Origin: CAZBWE01 sp964568985 | GTDB taxonomy: Bacteria > Planctomycetota > Phycisphaerae > Sedimentisphaerales > Anaerobacaceae | Assembly (NCBI GenBank): GCA_964568985.1 | Contig: CAZMSP010000056.1 | Location: forward strand, 1-13,189 | Reading direction: 5' to 3' | DNA: 13,189 nt | Shown here: positions 1 to 6,077 of the stretch, in pieces | Layout of the letters: the number at the start of each line of letters is the position of its first letter | How positions within the stretch are numbered: position 1 is the stretch's first letter | Notes under the pieces: model-generated | What the model was told of the DNA's origin: nothing | The model's input: only the letters and a program-made list of their open reading frames with translations | Databases searched by the model: none | Position numbers and translations under genes: made by a program

Positions 1-136
1 TTTGTGCCTTTGCCAGTTCCAGCCATAGCCATCGCCAGACACTGAATTTCGTTTGCGCTCCGAAGAGTTCGGACATCTCTATCGAGGCGTTTCTCTCAAC
101 CAGAGGACTTACATAAAAATCTTTGTCTTTTGCCAT
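1..136 (-). CDS. purB: Adenylosuccinate lyase, N-terminal 45 residues (partial)
   Basis: Reading leftward from an ATG at 136, the 45 visible codons include F-Y-V-S-P-L-V-E-R-N-A-S, then M-S-E-L-F and W-R-W-L-W-L-E-L-A. This matches the start of adenylosuccinate lyase as I know the family (usually F-S-P-L or Y-x-S-P-L-x-x-R, then W-R-x-L-W). The enzyme acts in the cytoplasm in purine synthesis, cleaving SAICAR and adenylosuccinate with release of fumarate. The catalytic residues and signature loop lie outside the window. An AAGGAAAG stretch about 13 nt upstream could serve as ribosome binding site. The stop codon of the aldo/keto reductase is only 23 bp upstream on the same strand, so the two are probably cotranscribed. 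The ORF is open to the window edge. Confidence 0.85.
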   Translation of the reverse strand, partial: MAKDKDFYVSPLVERNASIEMSELFGAQTKFSVWRWLWLELAKAQ

Positions 137-159
137 TTTTCTCGCTATCTTTCCTTAAG

Positions 160-1131
160 TTATCGTTTGCCAAGTTCTGCCTGCCGTCCAGCTAATAGTC
201 GCTCGATTTCTTCGATATCCTGTTCGCTCAGGTTCCAGTCTGATGCCGGAGCGGTTTCTTCGATTTGGCTGGGTCTTCGGGCGCCGACTATGGCGGCGGT
301 AACTTCGGGCCGACAAAGGACCCAGGCAATTGCTAATTGAGCCAAAGTTTTTTTATTACGTTCTGCAATCGGTCGCAGTTGCTCAATAAGCTGCAAGATG
401 GCAGTAAATTGTGGGTCGTGGAACTCGGGACTTCTTCTTCGATGGTCATCCAGAGCAAGTCCCGACAATCTTTCCTGGCTGAATTTACCGGTAAGCAAGC
501 CCCTCTGCATAGGACTATATGCAACAACACCGATATTGTTCACAGCACAGTAGCCCAGCAGTTCATCTTCGACCTCGCGGCGGAGCATACTGTATGGTGG
601 TTGAAGCGATGCGACAGGGGCGATTTTCTGGACACGCTTTATTTGCTCGACATTGAAATTCGATATGCCGATGTATCGCACTTTGCCCTGGTCTTTCAGT
701 TTAGCCATTTCTTCCCAGGCCTCTTCGATGTCCTGTTCCGGGTCAGGCCAGTGTATCTGGTAAAGGTCAATTATCTCTACGCCGAGTTTTTGCAGGCTTG
801 CTTCACATTCTTTCCGAATACTTTCTTTTTTCAGGCAGTGGATTGCTTCTCTTTTCTCGTTCCACAGCAGGCTGCATTTTGTTGCGATAAAGGGTTTGGC
901 CCTGGTTTGTTTGAGTGCTTTTCCAACCAGCTCCTCGGAATGGCCCAGCCCGTAGATGGGGGCGGTATCGACCCAGTTGATACCGAGTTCCAGGGCTTTT
1001 AGGATTGCCGCGGTTGCCTCATTGTCGTCCTGCGGCCCCCAGCCGAATTGCCAGGGCCCACCAATTGCCCATGTGCCCAAGCCCACAGTCGTTAGTTCCA
1101 AATCAGTATTGCCCAATTCTCGCTTCTGCAT
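160..1131 (-). CDS. Aldo/keto reductase family oxidoreductase
   Basis: A 323-residue protein, the usual AKR length. It probably reduces aldehydes or ketones with NADPH in the cytoplasm; the substrate cannot be read from the sequence. The catalytic tetrad is visible: Asp55 and Tyr60 (D-T-A-P-I-Y-G-L-G-H-S-E), Lys85 (F-I-A-T-K) and His127 (L-Y-Q-I-H-W-P-D). The C-terminal cofactor motif is I-V-G-A-R-R-P-S-Q-I-E-E near residues 277-288. The G-W-G-P-Q-D-D segment near 30 and the overall pattern resemble the YajO/Tas-like AKR branch. The start M-Q-K-R-E-L-G-N-T-D-L is canonical and lies inside the end of a small upstream ORF (29-bp overlap), suggesting coupled translation. purB follows after 23 bp. 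The AKR-purB pairing is not a pathway I know. Confidence 0.93.
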   Translation of the reverse strand: MQKRELGNTDLELTTVGLGTWAIGGPWQFGWGPQDDNEATAAILKALELGINWVDTAPIYGLGHSEELVGKALKQTRAKPFIATKCSLLWNEKREAIHCLKKESIRKECEASLQKLGVEIIDLYQIHWPDPEQDIEEAWEEMAKLKDQGKVRYIGISNFNVEQIKRVQKIAPVASLQPPYSMLRREVEDELLGYCAVNNIGVVAYSPMQRGLLTGKFSQERLSGLALDDHRRRSPEFHDPQFTAILQLIEQLRPIAERNKKTLAQLAIAWVLCRPEVTAAIVGARRPSQIEETAPASDWNLSEQDIEEIERLLAGRQAELGKR

Positions 1132-1297
1132 AACCTGGCTCTTGAAGAATCAACCATTCGCCCAGCCCCTCCGAGTCCAGCCATTCGGAAGGACAGGGCG
1201 AGGGGATGGGTTCACGCAACAACATATCACGATACAAAAAAATGCTCAACAGTACAAGTGCAAAAGCAGCTGCTATATCGCTGTGTGGAGCAGTCAT
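1103..1297 (-). CDS. Small putative membrane protein (64 aa), hypothetical
   Basis: An ORF starting at the ATG at 1297 encodes 64 residues with one hydrophobic stretch (about residues 8-21, A-A-A-F-A-L-V-L-L-S-I-F-L-Y) followed by a polar, proline-containing tail. Its end overlaps the aldo/keto reductase start by 29 bp. An AGGAG lies 7 nt before the ATG, a good Shine-Dalgarno site. The same bases, however, form part of a perfect inverted repeat (TTCGACT/AGTCGAA, 1300-1319), so the apparent ribosome binding site could be a by-product of a repeat. A longer reading from an ATG at 1327 is open but poorly supported. I recognise no family. It could be a genuine coupled leader gene or a chance ORF. 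Confidence 0.35.
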   Translation of the reverse strand: MTAPHSDIAAAFALVLLSIFLYRDMLLREPIPSPCPSEWLDSEGLGEWLILQEPGYAEARIGQY

Positions 1298-1299
1298 CC

Positions 1300-1319
1300 T
1301 TCGACTCCTTTCAGTCGAA
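1300..1319. repeat. Short palindrome of the GTCGAA repeat type, covering an SD
   Basis: Perfect 7-bp arms TTCGACT and AGTCGAA around CCTTTC. On the minus strand the loop plus the adjoining arm contain AGGAG, 7 nt before the ATG at 1297, and GTCGAAGGAT follows. The same GTCGAAGGAT string ends the tandem repeat at 11832-11858, so this is probably a member of the same dispersed family. If transcribed leftward the hairpin could mask the ribosome binding site of the small ORF; that is inference. Confidence 0.5.
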
Positions 1320-1354
1320 TGGGTCATTTATTTTCTAATGGGAACAGCATAGAT

Positions 1355-1431
1355 TTTATCGGGACTCCGGTGGAGCTGGGTCGCCCTGACGAATTGGCCT
1401 TTGTATTTTTTTGCCCTTTTTGTCCGATAAA
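1355..1431. repeat. Imperfect inverted repeat in the AKR/PilZ divergent spacer
   Basis: TTTATCGGGAC (1355-1365) is matched by GTCCGATAAA (1422-1431) with one unpaired G, about 56 nt apart. Between them lie CTCC-GGT-GGAG and a T-rich run. This is the only structure seen in the 213-bp spacer between the divergent units beginning at 1297 and 1511. It looks like another degenerate dispersed repeat rather than a gene. Confidence 0.35.
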
Positions 1432-1466
1432 GCCGAAATAGAAGAAAATTTAATCTAAAATGCATT

Positions 1467-1496
1467 TTGCTTATTGCCGAATTATACATATATATT
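1467..1496 (+). promoter_or_regulatory. Weak candidate sigma70-type promoter before the PilZ unit
   Basis: TTGCTT (1467-1472) and TATATT (1491-1496) are separated by 18 bp in a very AT-rich stretch just upstream of the mini-ORF at 1511. Its predicted start would fall almost on the AGGAG ribosome binding site, leaving a very short leader. The alternative -10 TATACA at 1483 has no good -35 partner. Tentative. Confidence 0.25.
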
Positions 1497-1510
1497 TAAG
1501 AAGGAGAATA

Positions 1511-1606
1511 ATGCCAAAAATGGTCTTTAAGGATTTCTACAAAGGGTGGCAGTTAAACACGAAGCGAGTCCGCCGCAAGTGGATTAAGGCATATCTATGG
1601 GGGTGA
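1511..1606 (+). CDS. 31-residue basic mini-protein upstream of the PilZ gene
   Basis: A short ORF with one of the best ribosome binding sites in the window (AAGGAG, 5 nt before the ATG). The product, M-P-K-M-V-F-K-D-F-Y-K-G-W-Q-L-N then T-K-R-V-R-R-K-W-I-K-A-Y-L-W-G, is rich in Lys, Arg and aromatic residues. It ends with TGA at 1604-1606, four bases before the GTG start of the PilZ gene, whose SD (GGGGGTGA) overlaps its last codons, so translation of the two is probably coupled. It could be a small membrane-surface or nucleic-acid-binding peptide, or a leader peptide. No family is recognised. The strong SD and the spacing support translation; function is unknown. Confidence 0.55.
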   Translation: MPKMVFKDFYKGWQLNTKRVRRKWIKAYLWG

Positions 1607-1610
1607 TAGT

Positions 1611-2564
1611 GTGAGTGAAATAGCAATGCTGCGAGGAGCTGAACCGAAGCAAATCCTGCAAACTGCTGTTGAAAAAAGAGTACCTGCCATTATGACCTAT
1701 TTGTCTAAAGGTAAATGGCACGTCGCAAAGGTGTTTCTGACGGACCTCGGCCCCGACAGACTGAATATTGATGGCACTCACTCGGGGGATAAGCCGCAAC
1801 CGATAAATATACGGGTTCACCAGCCGGTCGGCATATCGTTCAAGTATGGATACGGCAAGTTTGTCTTTGACACTACTGTGGTTGCTCTTGAGCCGTCTCT
1901 GGATGCAGCCGGCCGGGGGCGGGGCGGGACAATAGTGCTTGCACTGCCGGACCGCATCGAAGTAGTCCAGAGGAGAAGCTATTTCCGTGTGTCGGTGCCG
2001 GAATCCTTGAAGGTGAATGTGTTGCTGTGGCACCGAAGCCGCGATGAGGCAGAAAGCACAATACGAGACAGCACTCGTCTCAGCGAAGGCGCGAGCCGGA
2101 GCGGGAGATTTGAAGCACGAGATTCTTTTCAGGGTAGACTCGTTGATATTTCTGCTGGTGGTGCACAGATTGTAATTCCGCACCAGTCAGAAGCGAAATC
2201 GGTTGTGGCCCAGGACTCCCCCACGTTTGCTTGCGTACCCATGCCTGCGGCTACCCAACGGGTGCAGGCAGATAAGTGTGGTGATACAGGCAGAGATGAC
2301 TTTAAGAAGGGGCAGTTTGTTGGCGTACGGCTTACGCCTATGCCTTATGAAACGCCGTTGATGTTCAATGCCCAGATTAGAAACGTCTTGCCTGCGGCAG
2401 ATGACAAAAGTATCTACCTTGGACTGCAGATAGTCGGTTTAGAGGCAAGCTCCGAAGGCCGAAAGGTCCTGTCACGACTTGTCGGGGTTGTTGAGCGGTA
2501 TTTTAAGATAAACCAATCCAGTGCCAAGCAGCAGGATATGCAAAGAGCACTAAGCGTGTCCTGA
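1611..2564 (+). CDS. PilZ-domain protein, YcgR-like c-di-GMP receptor
   Basis: A 317-residue protein starting with GTG behind GGGGGTGA. The N-terminal part (about 15-110) is a beta-rich region in the place of the YcgR/PilZN domain. The PilZ signature follows: R-R-S-Y-F-R (Arg122 and Arg126 of the RxxxR motif) and D-I-S-A-G-G (Asp169, Ser171, Gly174 of D/NxSxxG). These residues bind cyclic di-GMP in characterised PilZ proteins, so this is probably a receptor controlling motility, surface attachment or secretion; the target is unknown. Two segments look inserted relative to a compact PilZ barrel: about 141-163 between the motifs, and about 181-213 after the second. The second contains a DNA hairpin (2243-2269) and is probably repeat-derived. 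A terminator follows at 2603-2627. Confidence 0.85.
   Translation: MSEIAMLRGAEPKQILQTAVEKRVPAIMTYLSKGKWHVAKVFLTDLGPDRLNIDGTHSGDKPQPINIRVHQPVGISFKYGYGKFVFDTTVVALEPSLDAAGRGRGGTIVLALPDRIEVVQRRSYFRVSVPESLKVNVLLWHRSRDEAESTIRDSTRLSEGASRSGRFEARDSFQGRLVDISAGGAQIVIPHQSEAKSVVAQDSPTFACVPMPAATQRVQADKCGDTGRDDFKKGQFVGVRLTPMPYETPLMFNAQIRNVLPAADDKSIYLGLQIVGLEASSEGRKVLSRLVGVVERYFKINQSSAKQQDMQRALSVS
2243..2269. repeat. Hairpin-forming insert within the PilZ coding region
   Basis: Nested arms GCCTGC (2243-2248) with GCAGGC (2264-2269), and ACCC (2253-2256) with GGGT (2260-2263), leave a 4-nt bulge GGCT. It encodes P-A-A-T-Q-R-V-Q-A in a stretch that appears extra to the PilZ fold. This is consistent with a small palindromic element captured in frame. 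Confidence 0.45.
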
Positions 2565-2602
2565 GGCCTAAAGCGCGAAGTATCTTCTAAAGTTGTGGAT
2601 TT

Positions 2603-2627
2603 ATACGCCTATGGCGTGTTATTTTTT
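2603..2627 (+). terminator. Rho-independent terminator after the PilZ gene
   Basis: Stem ACGCC (2605-2609) and GGCGT (2613-2617) with loop TAT, extendable by a wobble and an A-T pair, is followed by GTTATTTTTT. It lies about 40 bp after the PilZ stop and before the convergent pssA end. Confidence 0.65.
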
Positions 2628-2633
2628 CACTTT

Positions 2634-2655
2634 ATCCGCCAGACGTACGGCGGAT
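2634..2655. repeat. TCCGCC/GGCGGA palindromic element, intergenic copy
   Basis: Perfect arms ATCCGCC (2634-2640) and GGCGGAT (2649-2655) flank AGACGTAC. It shares the string TCCGCCAGAC with the copy at 10368-10391 in rseP and belongs to the same family as those at 7673 and 8157. There is no T-run on either side, so it is not an obvious terminator. It sits between the convergent PilZ gene and pssA. Confidence 0.7.
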
Positions 2656-2674
2656 TTAGCTCGCTTTAGTCAAT

Positions 2675-3595
2675 TTAACTCCGGACGTCCGTTGCCTCGT
2701 TTGTTTCGGAAATTTCAAGATTCGTAGCGTAACTTCTTTTGCGGATTGCTTTGTAATAAAACCATTTTACGAAACCGCCTGCCGCAAAACCACAGAAAAT
2801 CAGTACCAGAGCTGTCTGTCTGCTCCAGATGACAAAAGCGAGGAACAGCAGAACCCTTATAAGGTGTGCGAATGGTTTTTTGCCCCTTATGTATTGATTT
2901 AGGATGTGTGGATATCGAATCCTGCTGACCATCAACACCGACACCCCGAGAGCCAGAAACGGCAGAGAATAAATAATAGTGTTCAGATTCGGCAGTGTTT
3001 CCTGATGGAATATTATTAAGCTGACTATCACCCCGGCGGCAGCCGGCGTCGGCAGCCCCATAAAGCTCATATGTGCAGACTCGTCCTCCTCGTTTTCCAC
3101 ATTGAATCTTGCTAATCGAATAGCTGCGCAGCTTATATATGCCGCCGCCGCAAGCCAGATGAAACGATACAGAAAATTTTCGATGGTAGGATTGATTCCG
3201 GTAAAGCCGGCTAATTTGTATTCCAAAACTTTTATCATCAAAAATGCCGGCGCCACACCAAAGCTGATAATATCGCAGAGACTATCCAGCTGGCCGCCGA
3301 AGCTGGAAGTGCTTTTTACTCTGCGTGCTACTCGGCCGTCGAGCATGTCGGCAATCATTGCCAGAAGGACCATATACCCGGACATCGCAAAATAGGAAAA
3401 TTGCCCAATACTCCCCATCTCTTCCCCCTTAGGGGCAGCAGAGACTCCTTTGCCGGCAAAAACAATGGCTGTGAAGCCGCATATGCCGTTGAGGATTGTT
3501 ATCAGCGACGGCAGGATTGTGATGTATTTCAATCTCTGCTTTCGAACCCGACGCAGCAAACTTTCTTTAGTAGCTTCGGTTTTTAATCTGGGCAT
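2675..3595 (-). CDS. pssA: CDP-diacylglycerol-serine O-phosphatidyltransferase
   Basis: A 306-residue integral membrane protein that transfers phosphatidate from CDP-diacylglycerol to L-serine, giving phosphatidylserine. The CDP-alcohol phosphotransferase motif is complete: Asp83, Asp86-Gly87, Ala90-Arg91, Gly100, Asp104 and Asp108, fitting D-x2-D-G-x2-A-R-x8-G-x3-D-x3-D. The N-terminus is basic (T-K-E-S-L-L-R-R-V-R-K-Q-R), and several hydrophobic segments follow (about 26-48, 68-85, 140-160, 185-200, 209-222, 245-282). The length fits the Bacillus-type PssA rather than the soluble E. coli enzyme. GAGG lies about 8 nt before the ATG. psd lies 94 bp upstream on the same strand, so the two consecutive steps of phosphatidylethanolamine synthesis are adjacent. 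Confidence 0.93.
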   Translation of the reverse strand: MPRLKTEATKESLLRRVRKQRLKYITILPSLITILNGICGFTAIVFAGKGVSAAPKGEEMGSIGQFSYFAMSGYMVLLAMIADMLDGRVARRVKSTSSFGGQLDSLCDIISFGVAPAFLMIKVLEYKLAGFTGINPTIENFLYRFIWLAAAAYISCAAIRLARFNVENEEDESAHMSFMGLPTPAAAGVIVSLIIFHQETLPNLNTIIYSLPFLALGVSVLMVSRIRYPHILNQYIRGKKPFAHLIRVLLFLAFVIWSRQTALVLIFCGFAAGGFVKWFYYKAIRKRSYATNLEISETNEATDVRS

Positions 3596-3615
3596 CTGTC
3601 GTACCTCATATTTGG

Positions 3616-3689
3616 GTAACCGGTAATTGGTGATTAGTAATTATTAACAATTTAACCAGTCCCCAAGGGACCAGTTACCATTTAACAAA
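3616..3689. repeat. GGTAATTGG-type quasi-repeat between psd and pssA
   Basis: The psd-pssA spacer is made almost entirely of permutations of GGTAATTGGTGATT and AACCAGTTACCATTTAAC, containing a small GTCCC-CAA-GGGAC hairpin (3659-3671). The same vocabulary (AATTACCAATCACCAGTTACC) fills the eno-ftsB-like spacer at 6075-6113, pointing to one dispersed family. Confidence 0.6.
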
Positions 3690-4367
3690 TTACCATTCGT
3701 ATTTTACCAGTGGCGTCAGCCCTGCTTTGACTTTTTCGCCTATTTTGACCAGACACTTAACATTTTGGCTTGCCGGCACATAAAGTTCTGCTCTTGAGCC
3801 GAATTTTACCATTCCGAATTTCTCACCGCCAGTTAATTCCTGCCCTTGGCTTACGTGGCAGACAATTCGTCTGGCAATGGCGCCGCTGATTTGTCGGACA
3901 ATCAGCCGGTCTTTGGGATTGTCGATTCTGACTAAGGCCAGTTCGTTGGATTCATTGACCCGCCCGGAATATGGATTTTTCGCGTTTTTATGCGTTCCTT
4001 TTTTATAGGTAATATTCTCGACTTTTACATTACAGACAGCGCGGTTGATATGAGCATCGAAAATGCTCATAAATATTCCAATCCGAATCGCATCGGCGCC
4101 GATAAAGTAATCTTCCTTTACAGTTTCAATATCGGTAACCTTACCATCAGCCGGTGCCAACAGCAGGCTTTTATCCGAAGGGCAGCGACGGTAAGGGTCG
4201 CGGAAAAACATCAGAATCCATACCAGAACAACAGCCAAAATGAGCTCTATTGAGACAACGGCCCAGCCCGAAATGCCTATCAGCAGAAAAACAGCCATCA
4301 CGGCAAGCACCACCACAGGAAAAATCACTACCTGTGGCCAACCATATTTGGTCAGCGGAATTCGCAT
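3690..4367 (-). CDS. psd: Phosphatidylserine decarboxylase proenzyme, short form
   Basis: A 225-residue membrane-associated proenzyme that decarboxylates phosphatidylserine to phosphatidylethanolamine. The pyruvoyl-forming site is F-G-S-R-A-E-L-Y-V-P, with predicted self-cleavage between Gly190 and Ser191. Other family landmarks are A-P-A-D-G-K-V (Asp74), F-D-A-H-I-N-R-A (His106) and F-F-R-D-P (54-58). Two N-terminal hydrophobic segments (about 14-32 and 34-53) anchor it. The length and G-S-R site match the short phosphatidylserine/archaetidylserine decarboxylase branch rather than the long form with LGST. The ATG has no Shine-Dalgarno, but TATCAT lies 8 nt upstream, so the mRNA may be leaderless. 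pssA follows 94 bp downstream. Confidence 0.92.
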   Translation of the reverse strand: MRIPLTKYGWPQVVIFPVVVLAVMAVFLLIGISGWAVVSIELILAVVLVWILMFFRDPYRRCPSDKSLLLAPADGKVTDIETVKEDYFIGADAIRIGIFMSIFDAHINRAVCNVKVENITYKKGTHKNAKNPYSGRVNESNELALVRIDNPKDRLIVRQISGAIARRIVCHVSQGQELTGGEKFGMVKFGSRAELYVPASQNVKCLVKIGEKVKAGLTPLVKYEW

Positions 4368-4375
4368 AAGTAACT

Positions 4376-4381
4376 ATGATA
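4376..4381 (-). promoter_or_regulatory. Candidate -10 element of psd (leaderless arrangement)
   Basis: TATCAT on the minus strand ends 8 nt before the psd ATG, the same -10 hexamer as proposed for dxr. No convincing -35 is seen 16-18 bp further upstream, where the GTTAGAAAT element begins. Confidence 0.3.
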
Positions 4382-4392
4382 ATCTTTACAAC

Positions 4393-4473
4393 GTTAGAAA
4401 TCCATTTTTTTCGCAGTTTTGTCCGGCTACGGCTCGGCCTGCGCCGAGACGAGTCCTGCCTGTAATTTCTAAC
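4393..4473. repeat. GTTAGAAAT-bounded inverted-repeat element (81 bp)
   Basis: Perfect 9-bp terminal inverted repeats GTTAGAAAT (4393-4401) and ATTTCTAAC (4465-4473) enclose a GC-rich core with the hairpin CTCGGC-CTGC-GCCGAG (4433-4448). The same ends occur at 11613-11663, where a matching CTCGGC-CAC-GCCGAG hairpin lies about 95 bp further on, and a single end lies on the glyA start codon at 8058. The size and structure resemble a small non-autonomous palindromic element. Confidence 0.6.
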
Positions 4474-4485
4474 GTGGTCAATAGA

Positions 4486-4554
4486 GAAAGGCCGACGCTG
4501 TGGGTATCGGCCTTTCGGAGGAGGGTGATGATATATGTTTTCAATTTTTTATAG
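4486..4554 (+). other. Strong hairpin followed by SD and an eight-codon ORF, in the eno leader region
   Basis: A perfect 10-bp stem GAAAGGCCGA/TCGGCCTTTC (4486-4495 and 4507-4516, 11-nt loop) is followed at once by GGAGGAGGG (4517-4525) and ATG at 4528. That start opens M-I-Y-V-F-N-F-L-stop (4528-4554). No T-run directly follows the stem, so it is not a classical terminator. It could be a leader-peptide or RNA regulatory element for eno about 240 bp downstream, or a remnant of a repeat. No known riboswitch class is recognised. The 423-bp psd-eno spacer holds this, the GTTAGAAAT element and the promoter candidates, and no other gene that I can see. Confidence 0.4.
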
Positions 4555-4561
4555 CGGCTTG

Positions 4562-4590
4562 TAATAGACGCTCTTTCTATATAATAGACG
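4562..4590 (+). promoter_or_regulatory. Direct repeat TAATAGACG with overlapping TATAAT
   Basis: TAATAGACG occurs at 4562-4570 and 4582-4590, exactly 20 bp apart (about two helical turns). A consensus TATAAT (4580-4585) overlaps the second copy, but no good -35 is at the right distance. The arrangement suits an operator or a chance duplication. Confidence 0.25.
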
Positions 4591-4607
4591 TCCAAAAAGC
4601 TCAAAAA

Positions 4608-4637
4608 TTGCAAATTTTTTCTAAAATTGCTTAAAAT
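4608..4637 (+). promoter_or_regulatory. Candidate upstream eno promoter
   Basis: TTGCAA (4608-4613) and TAAAAT (4632-4637) are 18 bp apart in AT-rich DNA, matching 4/6 and 5/6 of the sigma70 consensus. It would give a leader of about 145 nt. AT-richness makes chance matches likely. Confidence 0.3.
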
Positions 4638-4698
4638 CTTGTAAAAATACGGGGAAAAACACCAATATGCTTCCTAAGATAGCTTCTCAAATCAAGTC

Positions 4699-4727
4699 TT
4701 GACGGAGTAGGGGAAAGTCGGTAACTT
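4699..4727 (+). promoter_or_regulatory. Candidate proximal eno promoter
   Basis: TTGACG (4699-4704) and TAACTT (4722-4727) lie at the ideal 17-bp spacing, giving a leader of about 55 nt before the eno ATG. The -35 is 5/6 consensus; the -10 keeps only the key T1, A2 and T6 positions. Confidence 0.4.
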
Positions 4728-4790
4728 TTGGTAGCAGTGACAAATATCGAATAATGAATTTCGAACGAAAAATTAAGGAAAGGACGCAAG

Positions 4791-6077
4791 ATGTTCACAG
4801 CGATTATTGATGTAACAGCAAGGGAAGTACTCGATTCCCGTGGTAACCCGACTGTTGAGGTTGATGTTTTACTTGAAGATGGGTCTTTCGGCCAGGCAGC
4901 GGTGCCCTCCGGAGCCAGTACAGGTGCGTATGAGGCGATAGAGCTTCGCGATACAAAGCAGAAGCGCTATATGGGCAAAGGTGTTGCCGGCGCTGTCAAA
5001 AATGTAAATGAAATCATCGCTCCTGAGATTTTAGGTATGGACGCTGAGGCGCAGGAAGAACTCGACCGGTTAATGATAGAGCTGGATGGCACGGCTAACA
5101 AAAGCAAGCTCGGCGCAAACGCTATATTGGGTGTCTCGTTAGCGGCTGCAAAAGCGGCAGCGGATTCAGCGGGGTTACCTCTTTACCGTTATCTTGGCGG
5201 CTGCAATGCCAACATCCTTCCGGTGCCGATGATGAATATCCTAAACGGTGGAAAGCACGCAGATAACAACGTTGACTTTCAGGAGTTTATGATTATGCCC
5301 ATCGGCGCAAAGAATTTTCCTGAAGCGCTGCAAATGGGAGCGGAAACCTTCCATACCTTAAAGAAAGTATTGAGTTCAAAAGGATACTCCACATCGGTTG
5401 GTGACGAGGGCGGCTTTGCTCCGCAGCTTGCGACCAATGAAGAAGCTCTTCAAGTCATTATGAACGCCATCGAAAAGGCCGGTTACAAACCTGGTAAAGA
5501 CATAGCAATCGCTTTAGACCCGGCTTCGACTGAGATGTTTAACGCAAAAACAAAGAAGTACAGCTTTTTCAAATCAGCCCCAAAGAAAAAAGTATCCAGC
5601 GACGATATGATTAACCACTGGGTCAAATGGGTTAACAAATATCCTATTATTTCAATCGAAGATGGGCTGGCTGAGGATGACTGGGCCGGCTGGACAAAAC
5701 TGAATAAGAAACTCGGGGGAAAAATTCAGTTGGTTGGTGACGATTTGTTCGTAACCAATACCAAACGCCTTGCTAAAGGCATAAAGCTCGGCTGTGCCAA
5801 CTCGATTTTGATAAAGCTCAATCAGATAGGCACACTGACGGAGACCCTTGAAGCGATTAATATGGCCAAGAGGGCTGGCTGGACAGCGGTCATAAGCCAC
5901 AGAAGTGGTGAAACTGAAGACACCACAATCGCCGACTTAGCTGTTGCCACGGGCGTCGGCCAGATAAAGACCGGCTCATTGTGCCGAACGGATAGAATCT
6001 GCAAATACAATCAGCTTCTTAGAATAAACGAAGGCCTTGGCTCAGCCGCTCAATACGCCGGTTTTATGTTTAAGTAA
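4791..6077 (+). CDS. eno: Enolase (phosphopyruvate hydratase)
   Basis: A 428-residue cytoplasmic glycolytic enzyme interconverting 2-phosphoglycerate and phosphoenolpyruvate. The start M-F-T-A-I-I-D-V-T-A-R-E-V-L-D-S-R-G-N-P-T is canonical, with AAGGAAAGGA about 8 nt before the ATG. The mobile loop S-G-A-S-T-G (40-45) is intact. Magnesium ligands are visible at Asp243, Glu290 (S-I-E-D-G) and Asp317 (V-G-D-D); the catalytic pair is Glu206 (G-D-E-G-G-F) and Lys342 (I-K-L-N-Q-I-G-T). H-R-S-G-E-T-E-D-T (370-378) and Lys393 complete the site. G-S-L-C-R-T-D-R-I-C-K-Y-N-Q-L-L-R replaces the more usual G-A-P-x-R-S-E-R, a mild divergence. Full length, no inserts. An FtsB-like gene starts 35 bp downstream, so the two are probably cotranscribed. 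Confidence 0.97.
   Translation: MFTAIIDVTAREVLDSRGNPTVEVDVLLEDGSFGQAAVPSGASTGAYEAIELRDTKQKRYMGKGVAGAVKNVNEIIAPEILGMDAEAQEELDRLMIELDGTANKSKLGANAILGVSLAAAKAAADSAGLPLYRYLGGCNANILPVPMMNILNGGKHADNNVDFQEFMIMPIGAKNFPEALQMGAETFHTLKKVLSSKGYSTSVGDEGGFAPQLATNEEALQVIMNAIEKAGYKPGKDIAIALDPASTEMFNAKTKKYSFFKSAPKKKVSSDDMINHWVKWVNKYPIISIEDGLAEDDWAGWTKLNKKLGGKIQLVGDDLFVTNTKRLAKGIKLGCANSILIKLNQIGTLTETLEAINMAKRAGWTAVISHRSGETEDTTIADLAVATGVGQIKTGSLCRTDRICKYNQLLRINEGLGSAAQYAGFMFK

Noticed and set aside
337..1002. Long plus-strand ORF (221 codons) opposite the aldo/keto reductase
   Set aside because: An antisense shadow: the minus strand holds a complete AKR with its full catalytic tetrad.
1584..2183. Long minus-strand ORF (199 codons) opposite the PilZ gene
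   Set aside because: An antisense shadow without motifs; the plus strand carries the complete PilZ signature.
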